From: Actinomycetota bacterium
Lineage (GTDB): Bacteria; Actinomycetota; Thermoleophilia; Gaiellales; Gaiellaceae
Length of the DNA stretch: 14,157 bases
Assembly (NCBI GenBank): GCA_013821525.1
Contig: JACDGR010000028.1
Location: forward strand, 2,178 to 16,334
Direction: 5' to 3'
Each line of letters begins with the position of its first letter. Positions within the stretch are counted from its first letter, which is position 1. The notes under the pieces were generated by a model. It did no database searches and was not told the origin of the DNA. It saw nothing but the letters and a program-made list of their open reading frames with translations. Shown here in pieces: positions 1 to 7,304 of the stretch. Both the position numbers and the translations under genes were made by a program.

Positions 1-8
1 TCGCCGAA

Positions 9-2516
9 CTACTCGGCTGTCAGATCCTCCGGTGGCGCATCGGGTGCGGCGGCGACCGAGATCGCCTCCGGCGGTGACGGCGGGAGGACCGTGATGTCGA
101 CCTCTTCGTCGTTTTTGCGGGCGACGAGGATGGTCGAGCCGGGCTGCAACTGGCGGCCGAGCACGTAGTCGGCAAGCGGATCCTCGATGTAGCGCTGGAT
201 CGCACGGCGCAGCGGGCGGGCACCCATCGCGGGGTCGTAGCCCTTCTCGACGAGCAGGTCCTTCGCCTCGTCGGTCAACTCGATCGTCACCTCGTGCTCG
301 GCCATCTGCACACGCAGGCGGTTGAGCATCAGGTCGACGATCTGCAAGATCTCATCCTTCGCCAGCTTCGGGAAGACGATGATCTCGTCGATCCGGTTCA
401 GCAGCTCGGGGCGGAAGACCTTCTTCAGATCGCCCATCACGCGAGTCTTCATGTCGTCGTAGCTCAACCCCTGCTCGTCGGAGAGGTTGAAGCCGAGCGC
501 CTGGTTCTTGGAGATCGAGGTCGACCCGATATTCGAGGTCATGATCACGATCACGTTGCGGAAGTCGACCTTGCGACCCTGCGAGTCGGTGAGCTTCCCG
601 TCCTCGAGGATCTGCAAGAGGATGTTGAAGACGTCCGGATGTGCCTTCTCGATCTCGTCGAAGAGGATCACCGAGTACGGCTTGCGCCGCACGGCCTCGG
701 TCAGCTGGCCGCCCTCGTCGTACCCGATGTAGCCGGGCGGCGAGCCGACGAGCCGTGAGACGGCGTGCTTCTCCATGTACTCCGACATGTCGATCTGAAT
801 CATCGCGTCCTCGTCACCGAACAGGAACTCGGCGAGCGTGCGCGCAAGCTCGGTCTTCCCGACGCCCGACGGCCCGAGGAAGATGAACGAGCCGGTCGGC
901 CGCTTCGGATCCTTGATCCCTGCGCGCGCGCGACGGATGGACTTGGAGACCGCGACGATCGCGGCGTCCTGCCCGATCACGCGCTTGTGCAGCTCCTCTT
1001 CCATGCGGACGAGACGCTGGGACTCGGCCTCGGTCAGCTTGAACACCGGGATCCCCGTCCACATCGAGACGATGTCGGCGATCTCTTCCTCGCCGATCTC
1101 GGGCTGCTCGGTCTGCTCGGTGTCGCGCCACTGATCTTCCAGCTCGCGCTTCTTCTGCGTGAGCTTGCGCTCCTTGTCGCGCAGGGAGGCTGCCTTCTCG
1201 AACTCCTGGCCTTCGATCGCGTCTTCCTTGTCCTTGCGGACCTTCTCGATCTCGTCTTCGAGCTCGCGGTAGCGCGGTGGCGCCGTCATCGTCTTGATGC
1301 GCATGCGCGACGCTGCCTCGTCGATCAGGTCGATCGCCTTATCCGGCAGCTGGCGGTCCTGGATGTACCGGCTGGCGAGGGTTGCCGCCGCCTCCAGGGC
1401 CTCGTCGCTGATCTTGCACCGATGATGCGCCTCATACCGGTCGCGCAGGCCGCGCAGGATCTGCACGGTGTCGTCGGTCGAAGGCTCCTCGACGCGGATC
1501 TGCTGGAAGCGCCGCTCGAGCGCAGAGTCGCGCTCCAGGTACTTCCGATACTCGTCGAGCGTCGTCGCACCGATCGTTTGCAGCTCGCCCCGGGCGAGCG
1601 CCGGCTTCAGGATCGAGGCCGCGTCGATCGCGCCCTCTGCCGCGCCCGCGCCGACGAGGTTGTGCAACTCGTCGATGAAGAGAATGATGTCGCCGCGCTG
1701 GGTGATCTCCTTCATCACCTTCTTCAGCCGCTCCTCGAACTCGCCGCGGTACTTCGACCCGGCGACGAGCGCCGCCAGATCGAGGCTGTAGATCTGCTTG
1801 TTCTTGAGGATGTCGGGCACCTGGTTCGCGGAGATCCGCTGCGCGAGCCCCTCGACGACGGCCGTCTTGCCGACGCCGGGCTCGCCGATCAAGACCGGGT
1901 TGTTCTTCGTGCGCCGCGAGAGGATCTGCATGATCCGCTCGATCTCGGTTTGGCGACCGACGACGGGATCGAGCTTGCCCTCACTCGCGAGCTTCGTGAA
2001 GTTGCGGCCGAACTGGTCGAGCAGCTTCGAGCTCTTGCCCTTCTCGCCCGTGCCGCCTGACGTGCCGCCCTGGCGGCGACCGGGCCCAGAGAGCATGCGG
2101 ATGATCTCGTTGCGAATCTTCTCGGCGTCCGCGTCGAAGTCGAGCAGGATGCGTGCAGCGACGCCCTCGTTCTCGCGCACGAGCCCGAGCAGGATGTGCT
2201 CGGTGCCGATGTAGTTGTGCCCGAGTGACAGCGCTTCGCGGAGTGCGAGCTCGAGCACCTTCTTGGCGCGCGGGGTGAACGGGATCTGGCCCGTCGTCAC
2301 CTCGTCGCCCTGGCCGACGATGCGCGCGACCTGTGCGCGGACTTCCTCGACCGTGATGTCGAGTGACTCGAGGACCCGTGCAGCGAGACCCTCTTCCTCG
2401 CGCAGAAGGCCGAGCAGGATGTGCTCCGTGCCGATGTAGTTGTGCTTGAGCGCCCGCGCCTCGTCCTGGGCGAGGACGACGACCTGGCGAGCCCGTTCAG
2501 TGAATCTCTCGAACAC
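9..2516 (-). CDS. clpC: ATP-dependent Clp protease ATP-binding subunit ClpC (Hsp100 unfoldase)
   Basis: Cytoplasmic AAA+ unfoldase that threads substrates into ClpP. The protein is 835 aa when started at GTG 2516, which has a GAGAGG Shine-Dalgarno 7 nt upstream and gives the usual FERFTERARQVV N-terminus. An in-frame ATG at 2579 would add 21 residues with no family resemblance. Residue numbers count from GTG. Two Clp_N repeats each contain NYIGTEHILLGL (about 26-39 and 101-113). The first AAA module has Walker A GEPGVGKT (211-218) and Walker B ILFIDE (278-283). A UVR-like middle segment (EFEKAASLRDKERKL, about 438-452) marks ClpC rather than ClpB. The second module has Walker A GPSGVGKT (548-555) and Walker B VILFDE (616-621). 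LGF at 674-676 is the likely ClpP-docking loop. The Pro/Ala/acidic tail is unconserved-looking. The gene lies 112 nt downstream of lysS. I saw no CIRCE element in that gap. Confidence 0.97.
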   Translation of the reverse strand: MFERFTERARQVVVLAQDEARALKHNYIGTEHILLGLLREEEGLAARVLESLDITVEEVRAQVARIVGQGDEVTTGQIPFTPRAKKVLELALREALSLGHNYIGTEHILLGLVRENEGVAARILLDFDADAEKIRNEIIRMLSGPGRRQGGTSGGTGEKGKSSKLLDQFGRNFTKLASEGKLDPVVGRQTEIERIMQILSRRTKNNPVLIGEPGVGKTAVVEGLAQRISANQVPDILKNKQIYSLDLAALVAGSKYRGEFEERLKKVMKEITQRGDIILFIDELHNLVGAGAAEGAIDAASILKPALARGELQTIGATTLDEYRKYLERDSALERRFQQIRVEEPSTDDTVQILRGLRDRYEAHHRCKISDEALEAAATLASRYIQDRQLPDKAIDLIDEAASRMRIKTMTAPPRYRELEDEIEKVRKDKEDAIEGQEFEKAASLRDKERKLTQKKRELEDQWRDTEQTEQPEIGEEEIADIVSMWTGIPVFKLTEAESQRLVRMEEELHKRVIGQDAAIVAVSKSIRRARAGIKDPKRPTGSFIFLGPSGVGKTELARTLAEFLFGDEDAMIQIDMSEYMEKHAVSRLVGSPPGYIGYDEGGQLTEAVRRKPYSVILFDEIEKAHPDVFNILLQILEDGKLTDSQGRKVDFRNVIVIMTSNIGSTSISKNQALGFNLSDEQGLSYDDMKTRVMGDLKKVFRPELLNRIDEIIVFPKLAKDEILQIVDLMLNRLRVQMAEHEVTIELTDEAKDLLVEKGYDPAMGARPLRRAIQRYIEDPLADYVLGRQLQPGSTILVARKNDEEVDITVLPPSPPEAISVAAAPDAPPEDLTAE

Positions 2517-2523
2517 TCGGTGA

Positions 2524-2533
2524 CCTCTCTTCC
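2524..2533 (-). promoter_or_regulatory. Ribosome binding site deciding the clpC start
   Basis: Minus-strand GGAAGAGAGG ends 7 nt before GTG 2516. It supports that start over the in-frame ATG at 2579. Confidence 0.7.
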
Positions 2534-2628
2534 GCCTGAGAAGCGGCACGTACCCGTTGGCCTTTTCTGGAAAGGGCATGGTACTCCCCCTTGCGGGTGT
2601 GCTGCCGGAGCGGGCCCCGCCGGGCTGT

Positions 2629-4008
2629 TCAGGCCTTCGAGCGCTGTGCCGGGAAGAGGATGACGTCGCGAACGGAGTCCTTCCCGAGCACCATCATCGC
2701 CAGCCGGTCGATGCCGAAGCCGAGCCCGCCCGTCGGTGGCATGCCGTAGGAGAGCGCCTCGACGTAATCCGGATCGCCGGGCTCCGCCTCGACGTTCCCG
2801 CCGGCGCCCTCCTCCTTCTGCATCTGGAAGCGCCGCTCTTGCTCCTCGGCGTCGTTCAGCTCACTGAAAGCGTTGCACAGCTCCGTCCCGCCGATGAAGC
2901 CCTCGAAGCGCTCGACGATCTCCTCGCTCCCGTCCACGAAGCGGGCGAACGGCGAGAGCGCGACCGGATAGTCGTGCAGGAACGTCGGCTCGATCAGACG
3001 CGGCTCGACGTAGTTCGTCAGCGCGTGGTCGATCAGCTGGGCGTAGGTCTTGTCGAGGGTCGTGTCGATTCCCCGGTTCTCGAGGATCTGCCGCAACTCG
3101 ACCGCGTCGGACGACCAGACGCCGTGCTCCTGCAGCGCGTCCACGAGCTTCATCCGCTTCCACGGCGCCTTCACGTCGATCTCGTGGCCGCGATAGTGGA
3201 TCTTCGTCGTCCCGATCGTGGCCAGCGCGACAGCCTCGACCAGGGTCTCCATGCGGACCATCGTGTCGCGGTAATCCGCATACGCCTCGTACCACTCGAG
3301 CATCGTGAACTCGGGGTTGTGCTTGTACGAGACGCCTTCGTTTCGGAACACCCGGCCGATCTCGTAGACCCGCTCGAGGCCTCCGACGATCAAGCGCTTC
3401 AGGTAGAGCTCCGTCGCGATTCGGAGATAAAGGTCCATGCCGAGCTCGTTGTGATGGGTGACGAAGGGGCGGCCGAACGCCCCGCCGTAGCGCGGCTGGA
3501 GAATCGGCACCTCGACCTCCACGAAGCCCTCACCGTCCAGGTGGTCGCGAATCGCCCCCACCAGTTTCGAACGAAGCAAGAATGTTTCGCGCGTCTCGTC
3601 GTTCATCAGCAGATCGAGGTATCGGCGGCGATAGCGCTGCTCGATGTCGGTCAGCCCGTGGAACGTGTCGGGAAGCGGCGACCGAATGCGGCTCAGCAAG
3701 ACGAGCTCGTCGACGATCAACGACGGCTCGCCCCGTCGGCTCTTCGTCGGCTTTCCGACGGCGCCGACGATGTCGCCGAGGTGGACTTCGACCTCACCGG
3801 TGCGCGCCTGCGGGCAGAGGAGCTGGATTCGTCCCGAGCGGTCGACGAGGTCGAGGAACACGAGCTTGCCCATGTCGCGGCGCGCCAGCACGCGTCCGGC
3901 GAGCCTCCGGGTTTCGTCTCCCTCGACGCCGTTTTCGAGCGTCTCCGCTTCGTCGCGCACGGCCGCGATCTGGTCGCGATCGGGGAACCTCTTCGGTGGG
4001 CTCGTCAC
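2629..4008 (-). CDS. lysS: Lysyl-tRNA synthetase, class II
   Basis: Charges tRNA-Lys with lysine in the cytoplasm. 459 aa. An N-terminal OB-fold for anticodon binding starts near residue 36 (RLAGRVLARRDMGK). The catalytic core carries class II motif 1 (GFVEVEVPILQP, 161-172), motif 2 (RVFRNEG through HNPEFTMLEWYEAYADY, 219-246) and motif 3 (GLGFGIDRL, 428-436). FVTHHNELGMDLYLRIATEL is diagnostic for LysRS. It is about 45 residues shorter than E. coli LysS, through a short N-terminal helix region and a shorter OB-fold loop. The start is GTG at 4008, overlapping the GNAT stop as GTGA, with no clear Shine-Dalgarno, so translational coupling is likely. It is probably co-transcribed with the GNAT gene and possibly clpC. 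Confidence 0.97.
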   Translation of the reverse strand: MTSPPKRFPDRDQIAAVRDEAETLENGVEGDETRRLAGRVLARRDMGKLVFLDLVDRSGRIQLLCPQARTGEVEVHLGDIVGAVGKPTKSRRGEPSLIVDELVLLSRIRSPLPDTFHGLTDIEQRYRRRYLDLLMNDETRETFLLRSKLVGAIRDHLDGEGFVEVEVPILQPRYGGAFGRPFVTHHNELGMDLYLRIATELYLKRLIVGGLERVYEIGRVFRNEGVSYKHNPEFTMLEWYEAYADYRDTMVRMETLVEAVALATIGTTKIHYRGHEIDVKAPWKRMKLVDALQEHGVWSSDAVELRQILENRGIDTTLDKTYAQLIDHALTNYVEPRLIEPTFLHDYPVALSPFARFVDGSEEIVERFEGFIGGTELCNAFSELNDAEEQERRFQMQKEEGAGGNVEAEPGDPDYVEALSYGMPPTGGLGFGIDRLAMMVLGKDSVRDVILFPAQRSKA

Positions 4009-4610
4009 GGCGAGCGGACCATAGCCCAGGCCATCGGCCCGTCTGTGGGCGTTCGCCCCTCGCGGACGACCGAGAACCCGTGGCCGGAGTAGAAGCTCAG
4101 GTTCGCCTCATTGTTCGTCAGCAGTACGGTCGGCAGCCGCGCCGCTTCGGCGCCCGCGATCCCCGGCTGCAGGAGCGCCGCCCCGACACCCTGCCGCTGC
4201 GAACCTGGATCGACGCCGATTCCCGCCAGGTACCAGTGCGCGCCCGGCGCGACCTTCGAGCGCAGCTCTTCGACCGCTTTGCCGTAGGCGAGGAACGACC
4301 CCGTCGTCGCCCCGAGGCGGAACGGTGTCGTCACGAGGGCCTTCAGCGTTGCCCCGACATGCATCGCCGGACGACCCGGCGGCAGCCAGCGCGCAACTCC
4401 GATCGGATCGGGCGCGGTGACCGGCTCGACGGCGCCGTAGACATCCGCGGCGGTCACCTCGAAGCCGACCCGAAAGAGCCAGGGCAGGAGCGACCTGCGC
4501 CGGTCGGCGTCAGGGATCAGCCACACCCAAGCCGGGTCGTCGTGAAACGAGCGCGCGAGCAGATCGCTCGCCGCACCCATCTGGTCCCGCCGGAGCCGCA
4601 CGACTTCCAT
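4005..4610 (-). CDS. GNAT-family N-acetyltransferase, substrate unknown
   Basis: 201 aa. The acetyl-CoA-binding motif A is visible as GIGVDPGSQRQGVGAALL (130-147), fitting Q/R-x-x-G-x-G/A at Q138-G141-G143. It is followed by the motif B region LTNNEANLSFYSGHGFSVV (164-182). The N-terminal half (HDDPAWVWLIPDADRRRSLLPWLFR) resembles the single-domain GNATs common in actinobacteria. The acceptor substrate cannot be deduced. It lies 86 nt after greA and overlaps lysS by 4 nt (GTGA), so it is the likely leader of a GNAT-lysS unit. No Shine-Dalgarno is seen before ATG 4610, but TACGCT sits 8 nt upstream, compatible with a leaderless mRNA. A role in acetylating a translation component is possible from context only. 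Confidence 0.85.
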   Translation of the reverse strand: MEVVRLRRDQMGAASDLLARSFHDDPAWVWLIPDADRRRSLLPWLFRVGFEVTAADVYGAVEPVTAPDPIGVARWLPPGRPAMHVGATLKALVTTPFRLGATTGSFLAYGKAVEELRSKVAPGAHWYLAGIGVDPGSQRQGVGAALLQPGIAGAEAARLPTVLLTNNEANLSFYSGHGFSVVREGRTPTDGPMAWAMVRSP

Positions 4611-4673
4611 GCGGTGCGAGCGTAAAGGTGTGCGGCGTCCGCCGCGCCGGCGACGGCGCCGAGTGCCGTCCGC

Positions 4674-4696
4674 CGATCCGCCCCGCGGGCGGATCG
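4674..4696. terminator. Hairpin directly after greA, possible terminator without a T-run
   Basis: A perfect 10-bp stem (CGATCCGCCC with GGGCGGATCG) and 3-nt loop begins one base after the greA stop codon. On the minus strand it is followed by GC-rich sequence with no T tract, so intrinsic termination is uncertain. It could instead stabilise the greA mRNA 3' end. Confidence 0.5.
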
Positions 4697-5170
4697 TCAG
4701 GCGGCCTTGATCTCCATCACCTTGAACTTGAGCTTGCCGCGCGGCGCAGCAACCTCGACCACGTCACCCTTCTTATGACCCATGATCGCCTTGCCGACCG
4801 GCGATTCGTTCGAGAGCTTGTTCTCGGCCGGGTTCGCCTCGGCGGAGCCGACGATGTGGTACTCGAACGTCTTGTTCGCCTGCATGTCGCGCAGGCGGAC
4901 GTGCGATCCGACCGAGACCGCGTCCTTCAGGATCTCCTTCTTGGTGATCACGCGCGCGGTCAGCAAGCGCTCCTCGAGCTGGGCGATCTTGTGCTCGAGC
5001 ATCGCCTGCTCGTTCTTCGCGTCGTCGTACTCGGCGTTCTCGGCGATGTCGCCGAACTCGCGAGCGACGCGAATGCGCTCAGCTACCTCACGACGCTTGT
5101 CGCCGCGCAGGAGCTCGATCTCCTGATGGAGCTTCTTGTAGCCCTCTGCGGTGAGAATGACTTCCTTCAA
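4697..5170 (-). CDS. greA: Transcription elongation factor GreA
   Basis: Binds the RNA polymerase secondary channel and stimulates cleavage of backtracked transcripts. 157 aa, the normal family length. The N-terminal coiled coil carries the tip motif EFGDIAENAEYDDAKNEQ, with catalytic acidic residues D41 and E44 at the canonical positions. The C-terminal FKBP-like domain holds SPVGKAIMGHKKGDVVEV. The start codon is TTG at 5170, chosen because a full AGGAGG lies 5 nt upstream and the protein then begins in register with the family (MKEVILTAEGYKKL). It is transcribed divergently from dus across a 102-nt gap and appears monocistronic, given the hairpin right after its stop. Confidence 0.97.
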   Translation of the reverse strand: MKEVILTAEGYKKLHQEIELLRGDKRREVAERIRVAREFGDIAENAEYDDAKNEQAMLEHKIAQLEERLLTARVITKKEILKDAVSVGSHVRLRDMQANKTFEYHIVGSAEANPAENKLSNESPVGKAIMGHKKGDVVEVAAPRGKLKFKVMEIKAA

Positions 5171-5175
5171 AAAGG

Positions 5176-5181
5176 CCTCCT
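5176..5181 (-). promoter_or_regulatory. Strong Shine-Dalgarno of greA
   Basis: Perfect AGGAGG, 5 nt before the TTG start codon. It is the strongest ribosome binding site among the starts I examined and fixes the unusual TTG start. Confidence 0.8.
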
Positions 5182-5216
5182 GACCCCTACCGAGTCCATG
5201 CCGAAAACGGTCGGGA

Positions 5217-5246
5217 ATGGTAGCGGCGGCGTCAACAACCCCGCAA
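5217..5246 (-). promoter_or_regulatory. Candidate greA promoter
   Basis: On the minus strand, TTGCGG (5246-5241), an 18-nt spacer and TACCAT (5222-5217) resemble a sigma-70-type promoter with a good -10 and a mediocre -35. Transcription would begin near 5210 and give a leader of about 40 nt. An alternative pairing, TTGACG with GACCGT at 17 nt, overlaps it. Confidence 0.4.
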
Positions 5247-5257
5247 GAGCGGCTGGC

Positions 5258-5263
5258 TACAGT
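5258..5263 (+). promoter_or_regulatory. Candidate -10 element of dus
   Basis: TACAGT fits TAnnnT and ends 9 nt before the GTG start of dus. The start codon would then lie at or within a few bases of the mRNA 5' end. No convincing -35 is visible. Confidence 0.35.
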
Positions 5264-5278
5264 TCACAGACTGTGAAC
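5262..5278. promoter_or_regulatory. 17-bp perfect palindrome overlapping the dus start, candidate operator
   Basis: GTTCACAG-A-CTGTGAAC has 8-bp arms around one central base. It touches the candidate dus -10 and covers the dus GTG at 5273-5275, in the greA/dus divergent region. A dimeric repressor bound here would block dus transcription. No regulator is identifiable: the half-sites face the opposite way to a CRP site. Confidence 0.45.
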
Positions 5279-6334
5279 ATCGACCTCCATCAGCACTGGG
5301 AGCTCGGCGGCGTCGAGATCCCGGGGCGCCTCGTCCTGGCGCCGATGGCAGGGGTCAGTGTGCAGGCATTTCGCAGGCAGGGACGGCGCTACGGGGCCGG
5401 CCTCGTCTGCTCCGAGATGGTCTCGGTGGCCGGGATCCAGCACAAGAACGAGCGAACCCTGGGCTATCTCCGTGTCTCCCGCGACGAGCATCCGCTGGCA
5501 ATCCAGATCTTCGGGTCGGATCCGGGCGCGATGGCCGAGGCTGCCCGGGCGGTCGAGGCCGCAGGAGCGGACCTCGTCGACATGAACTTCGGCTGCCCCG
5601 TCAGGAAGGTGACGAAGACGGGAGCCGGCGCGTCGCTCCTCGACGATCCCGGCCTCGCCTGCCGGCTCGTCGCGGCCGTCGCAGAGGCGACCTCGCTGCC
5701 GGTGTCGGTGAAGATGCGACGCGGCGTCGAGAACGGGTCACGCACCTGCCTCGCGGTCGGGCCGCAGCTCGTCGAGGCGGGCGCATCGTCGCTCACGCTG
5801 CACCCACGGTCCGCGAAGCAGATGTACACCGGCACCGCTGATCACTCGCTGACGGCCGAGCTCGTCGCGCTCGTCGATGTTCCCGTAATCGCCTCCGGTG
5901 ACATCACCTCCCGCGCTCGCGCGGAGTCGGTGCTCGCAATGACCGGCGCCGCGGCGGTGATGGTGGGCCGCGCCGCGCAGGGAAACCCGTGGGCGTTGCG
6001 CCAGATCATGGGTGACGATTCCGAGCCGACGCGCGAGGAGGTCGTGGCGGAGCTCCTGCTCTTCATGCGCGAGACGGTGCGGGAGCTCGGCGAGCACCGT
6101 GCGTCCGGGTTCCTGAAGAAGTTCTACGGGTGGTACCTCGGTCGGGGGCGTTTCCCGCGCCCGTTCAAGCAGGAGCTCGTGCAGCTGCCGACGCTCGACG
6201 AGGTCGAGCAGCGACTGCTCGCGGCTGCACCGGGCGCGCGCTTCGTGCTCGAGCGGCTGCTCGACGAGGTGCCCGATCCGTCCGACGAGATCCTGCTCGA
6301 CTCGCTGCCGATCTCGATCTACGGCGGGGGCTGA
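5273..6334 (+). CDS. dus: tRNA-dihydrouridine synthase (DusB-like)
   Basis: FMN-dependent reductase converting specific tRNA uridines to dihydrouridine using NADPH. 353 aa from GTG 5273. The TIM-barrel domain shows the family landmarks in order: LVLAPMAGVS (20-29), MNFGCPVRKV with catalytic C108, GAGASLL, SVKMRRG, LHPRSAKQMYTGTAD containing H177, VIASGDI, and VMVGRAAQGNPW binding FMN phosphate. A helical tRNA-binding domain follows (KKFYGWYLGRGRFPRPFK). An in-frame ATG at 5198 would add 25 residues and cross the divergent promoter region. GTG was preferred because it begins just before the conserved ELGGVEIPGRL. No Shine-Dalgarno is seen. It is the only plus-strand gene, inserted between the coaX and greA blocks. 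The exact Dus subtype is not certain. Confidence 0.93.
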   Translation: MNIDLHQHWELGGVEIPGRLVLAPMAGVSVQAFRRQGRRYGAGLVCSEMVSVAGIQHKNERTLGYLRVSRDEHPLAIQIFGSDPGAMAEAARAVEAAGADLVDMNFGCPVRKVTKTGAGASLLDDPGLACRLVAAVAEATSLPVSVKMRRGVENGSRTCLAVGPQLVEAGASSLTLHPRSAKQMYTGTADHSLTAELVALVDVPVIASGDITSRARAESVLAMTGAAAVMVGRAAQGNPWALRQIMGDDSEPTREEVVAELLLFMRETVRELGEHRASGFLKKFYGWYLGRGRFPRPFKQELVQLPTLDEVEQRLLAAAPGARFVLERLLDEVPDPSDEILLDSLPISIYGGG

Positions 6335-6346
6335 AAACAGCAGGTG

Positions 6347-6376
6347 GAGAGGGAGCGGCCGACGCCGCCCCCTCTC
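6347..6376. terminator. Hairpin between convergent genes, likely bidirectional terminator
   Basis: GAGAGGG (6347-6353) pairs with CCCTCTC (6370-6376). After an A-C mismatch, GCGGC (6355-6359) pairs with GCCGC (6364-6368) around a CGAC loop. It lies 12 nt after the dus stop and about 16 nt past the membrane-protein stop. There is no T-run directly on the plus side. On the minus strand TTTT occurs about 10 nt past the stem. Confidence 0.6.
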
Positions 6377-6392
6377 GGGTGTGCTGAGCGGT

Positions 6393-7229
6393 CTACCGCT
6401 CGATATCCGCGGCCGGCGTATCGGTGACCGCGTAGCGCGGGCCGTCCGACCGCTCGACACGCGTCGCCGACTCGCTGGTGCCGCTCTCGCTCCACGCGTC
6501 GTCCTGCGTGTTCGCGGCCTCGTCCTTTGCCCGTGAAAGCCCGTGATCGAGGTCGCGCTTCCACTGCTCCTTGTTCTCCTGCGTGCTGGCGTAGGCGCCT
6601 TCCAGCATCCGCTCCGCGACAGCGCGGCCGCCGAGGCCGAAGGCAAGTGCGGATCCGAGCGCGATCGCTCCGAGCAACGCTGCGTACGTGATCACGACGA
6701 TGTTGTGCGCAATCCTCAACTGGTCGAGGATCATGAACGTCGCAATCGTCATGACGAGGATCGGAACAGCGGTCGCGATCACACGGCCGATGCCGGTGTC
6801 GCCAAGCACCCGCTTCGCGAGCCCTGCGACGGCGGTCGCGATCAGACCCGCCACGATGAAGATCGCGAGCGCTGCGATCACGTTCGGCAGATACGCCCAG
6901 ACCGCTCCGATGAACGCCGTCAACGCCTTGATGTGCAAGACGGAGACGGCGAGGGAGATCGCGCTGAGCAAGATCGCCCAGAACGCGATCGTGCCGAGCA
7001 GCTTCGAGGGGTGTCGCGTGATCTTCCCGACGGCGCCGCCGCCCGGGCCTGAGTGAAGCGTGCGATCGAGCCCCGCCTTGTTGGCGACGCGATAGACGAG
7101 CTTGCCGACGAGCTTTGCGATGAAGTAGCCGATCACGACCACGACGATGGCGCCGAGCAGAGCCGGGAGCCACGCGAAGAACACCGTGAACGCGCGATCG
7201 ACGCTCCCTGAGATTGATGCGAGCAGCAT
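6393..7229 (-). CDS. Multi-pass membrane protein, TM-helix (mechanosensitive-channel-like) family
   Basis: 278 aa with about five hydrophobic segments near residues 18-40, 76-97, 112-138, 148-168 and 177-199. The pattern LPNVIAALAIFIVAGLIATAVAGLAKR-like (about 114-140; quoted in part as LPNVIAALAIFIVAG) fits the conserved TM helix repeat found in proteins often annotated as small-conductance mechanosensitive channels (PF05552-type). The MscS beta and pore domains are not present, so channel activity is unproven. The last about 70 residues are hydrophilic, charged and Ser/Thr-rich, probably cytoplasmic. Start ATG 7229 has GGGGGA about 6 nt upstream. It lies 75 nt after coaX and ends at a hairpin shared with dus. 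A role in osmotic or envelope homeostasis is inferred only from the family name. Confidence 0.8.
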   Translation of the reverse strand: MLLASISGSVDRAFTVFFAWLPALLGAIVVVVIGYFIAKLVGKLVYRVANKAGLDRTLHSGPGGGAVGKITRHPSKLLGTIAFWAILLSAISLAVSVLHIKALTAFIGAVWAYLPNVIAALAIFIVAGLIATAVAGLAKRVLGDTGIGRVIATAVPILVMTIATFMILDQLRIAHNIVVITYAALLGAIALGSALAFGLGGRAVAERMLEGAYASTQENKEQWKRDLDHGLSRAKDEAANTQDDAWSESGTSESATRVERSDGPRYAVTDTPAADIER

Positions 7230-7245
7230 GCAGTTCCCCCGACTT

Positions 7246-7271
7246 CGTTACGTGTTTGAAACTCGTAAACG
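7246..7271. promoter_or_regulatory. Imperfect inverted repeat upstream of the membrane-protein gene
   Basis: CGTTACG (7246-7252) and CGTAAACG (7264-7271) are near-complementary arms with one extra base. They surround a nested GTTT-G-AAAC (7254-7262). The AT-rich centre stands out in a GC-rich gap 17-42 nt before the gene start. It could be an operator or part of a promoter. No sigma-70-type hexamer pair is clear. Confidence 0.3.
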
Positions 7272-7304
7272 CGATCAGGCGCGCAGCGGTTACGGCGCAG
7301 GCGG

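Noticed and set aside
765..2060. Long plus-strand open frame (431 codons) inside clpC, and a similar 511-codon frame over lysS
   Set aside because: Both lie antisense to unmistakable genes and read as Leu/Arg/Asp-rich shadow protein, as expected in high-GC DNA.
2517..2579. 21-residue N-terminal extension of ClpC from an in-frame ATG
   Set aside because: The extension does not resemble ClpC, and the GTG at 2516 has a strong Shine-Dalgarno and the conserved N-terminus.
2561..2628. Short inverted repeats between lysS and clpC as a terminator or stress operator
   Set aside because: Stems are only 4-5 bp with no T-run, and no CIRCE or CtsR-type site was recognised.
4628..5272. Upstream extension of the dus frame across greA
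   Set aside because: It is antisense to greA and carries none of the Dus family sequence, which begins near 5297.
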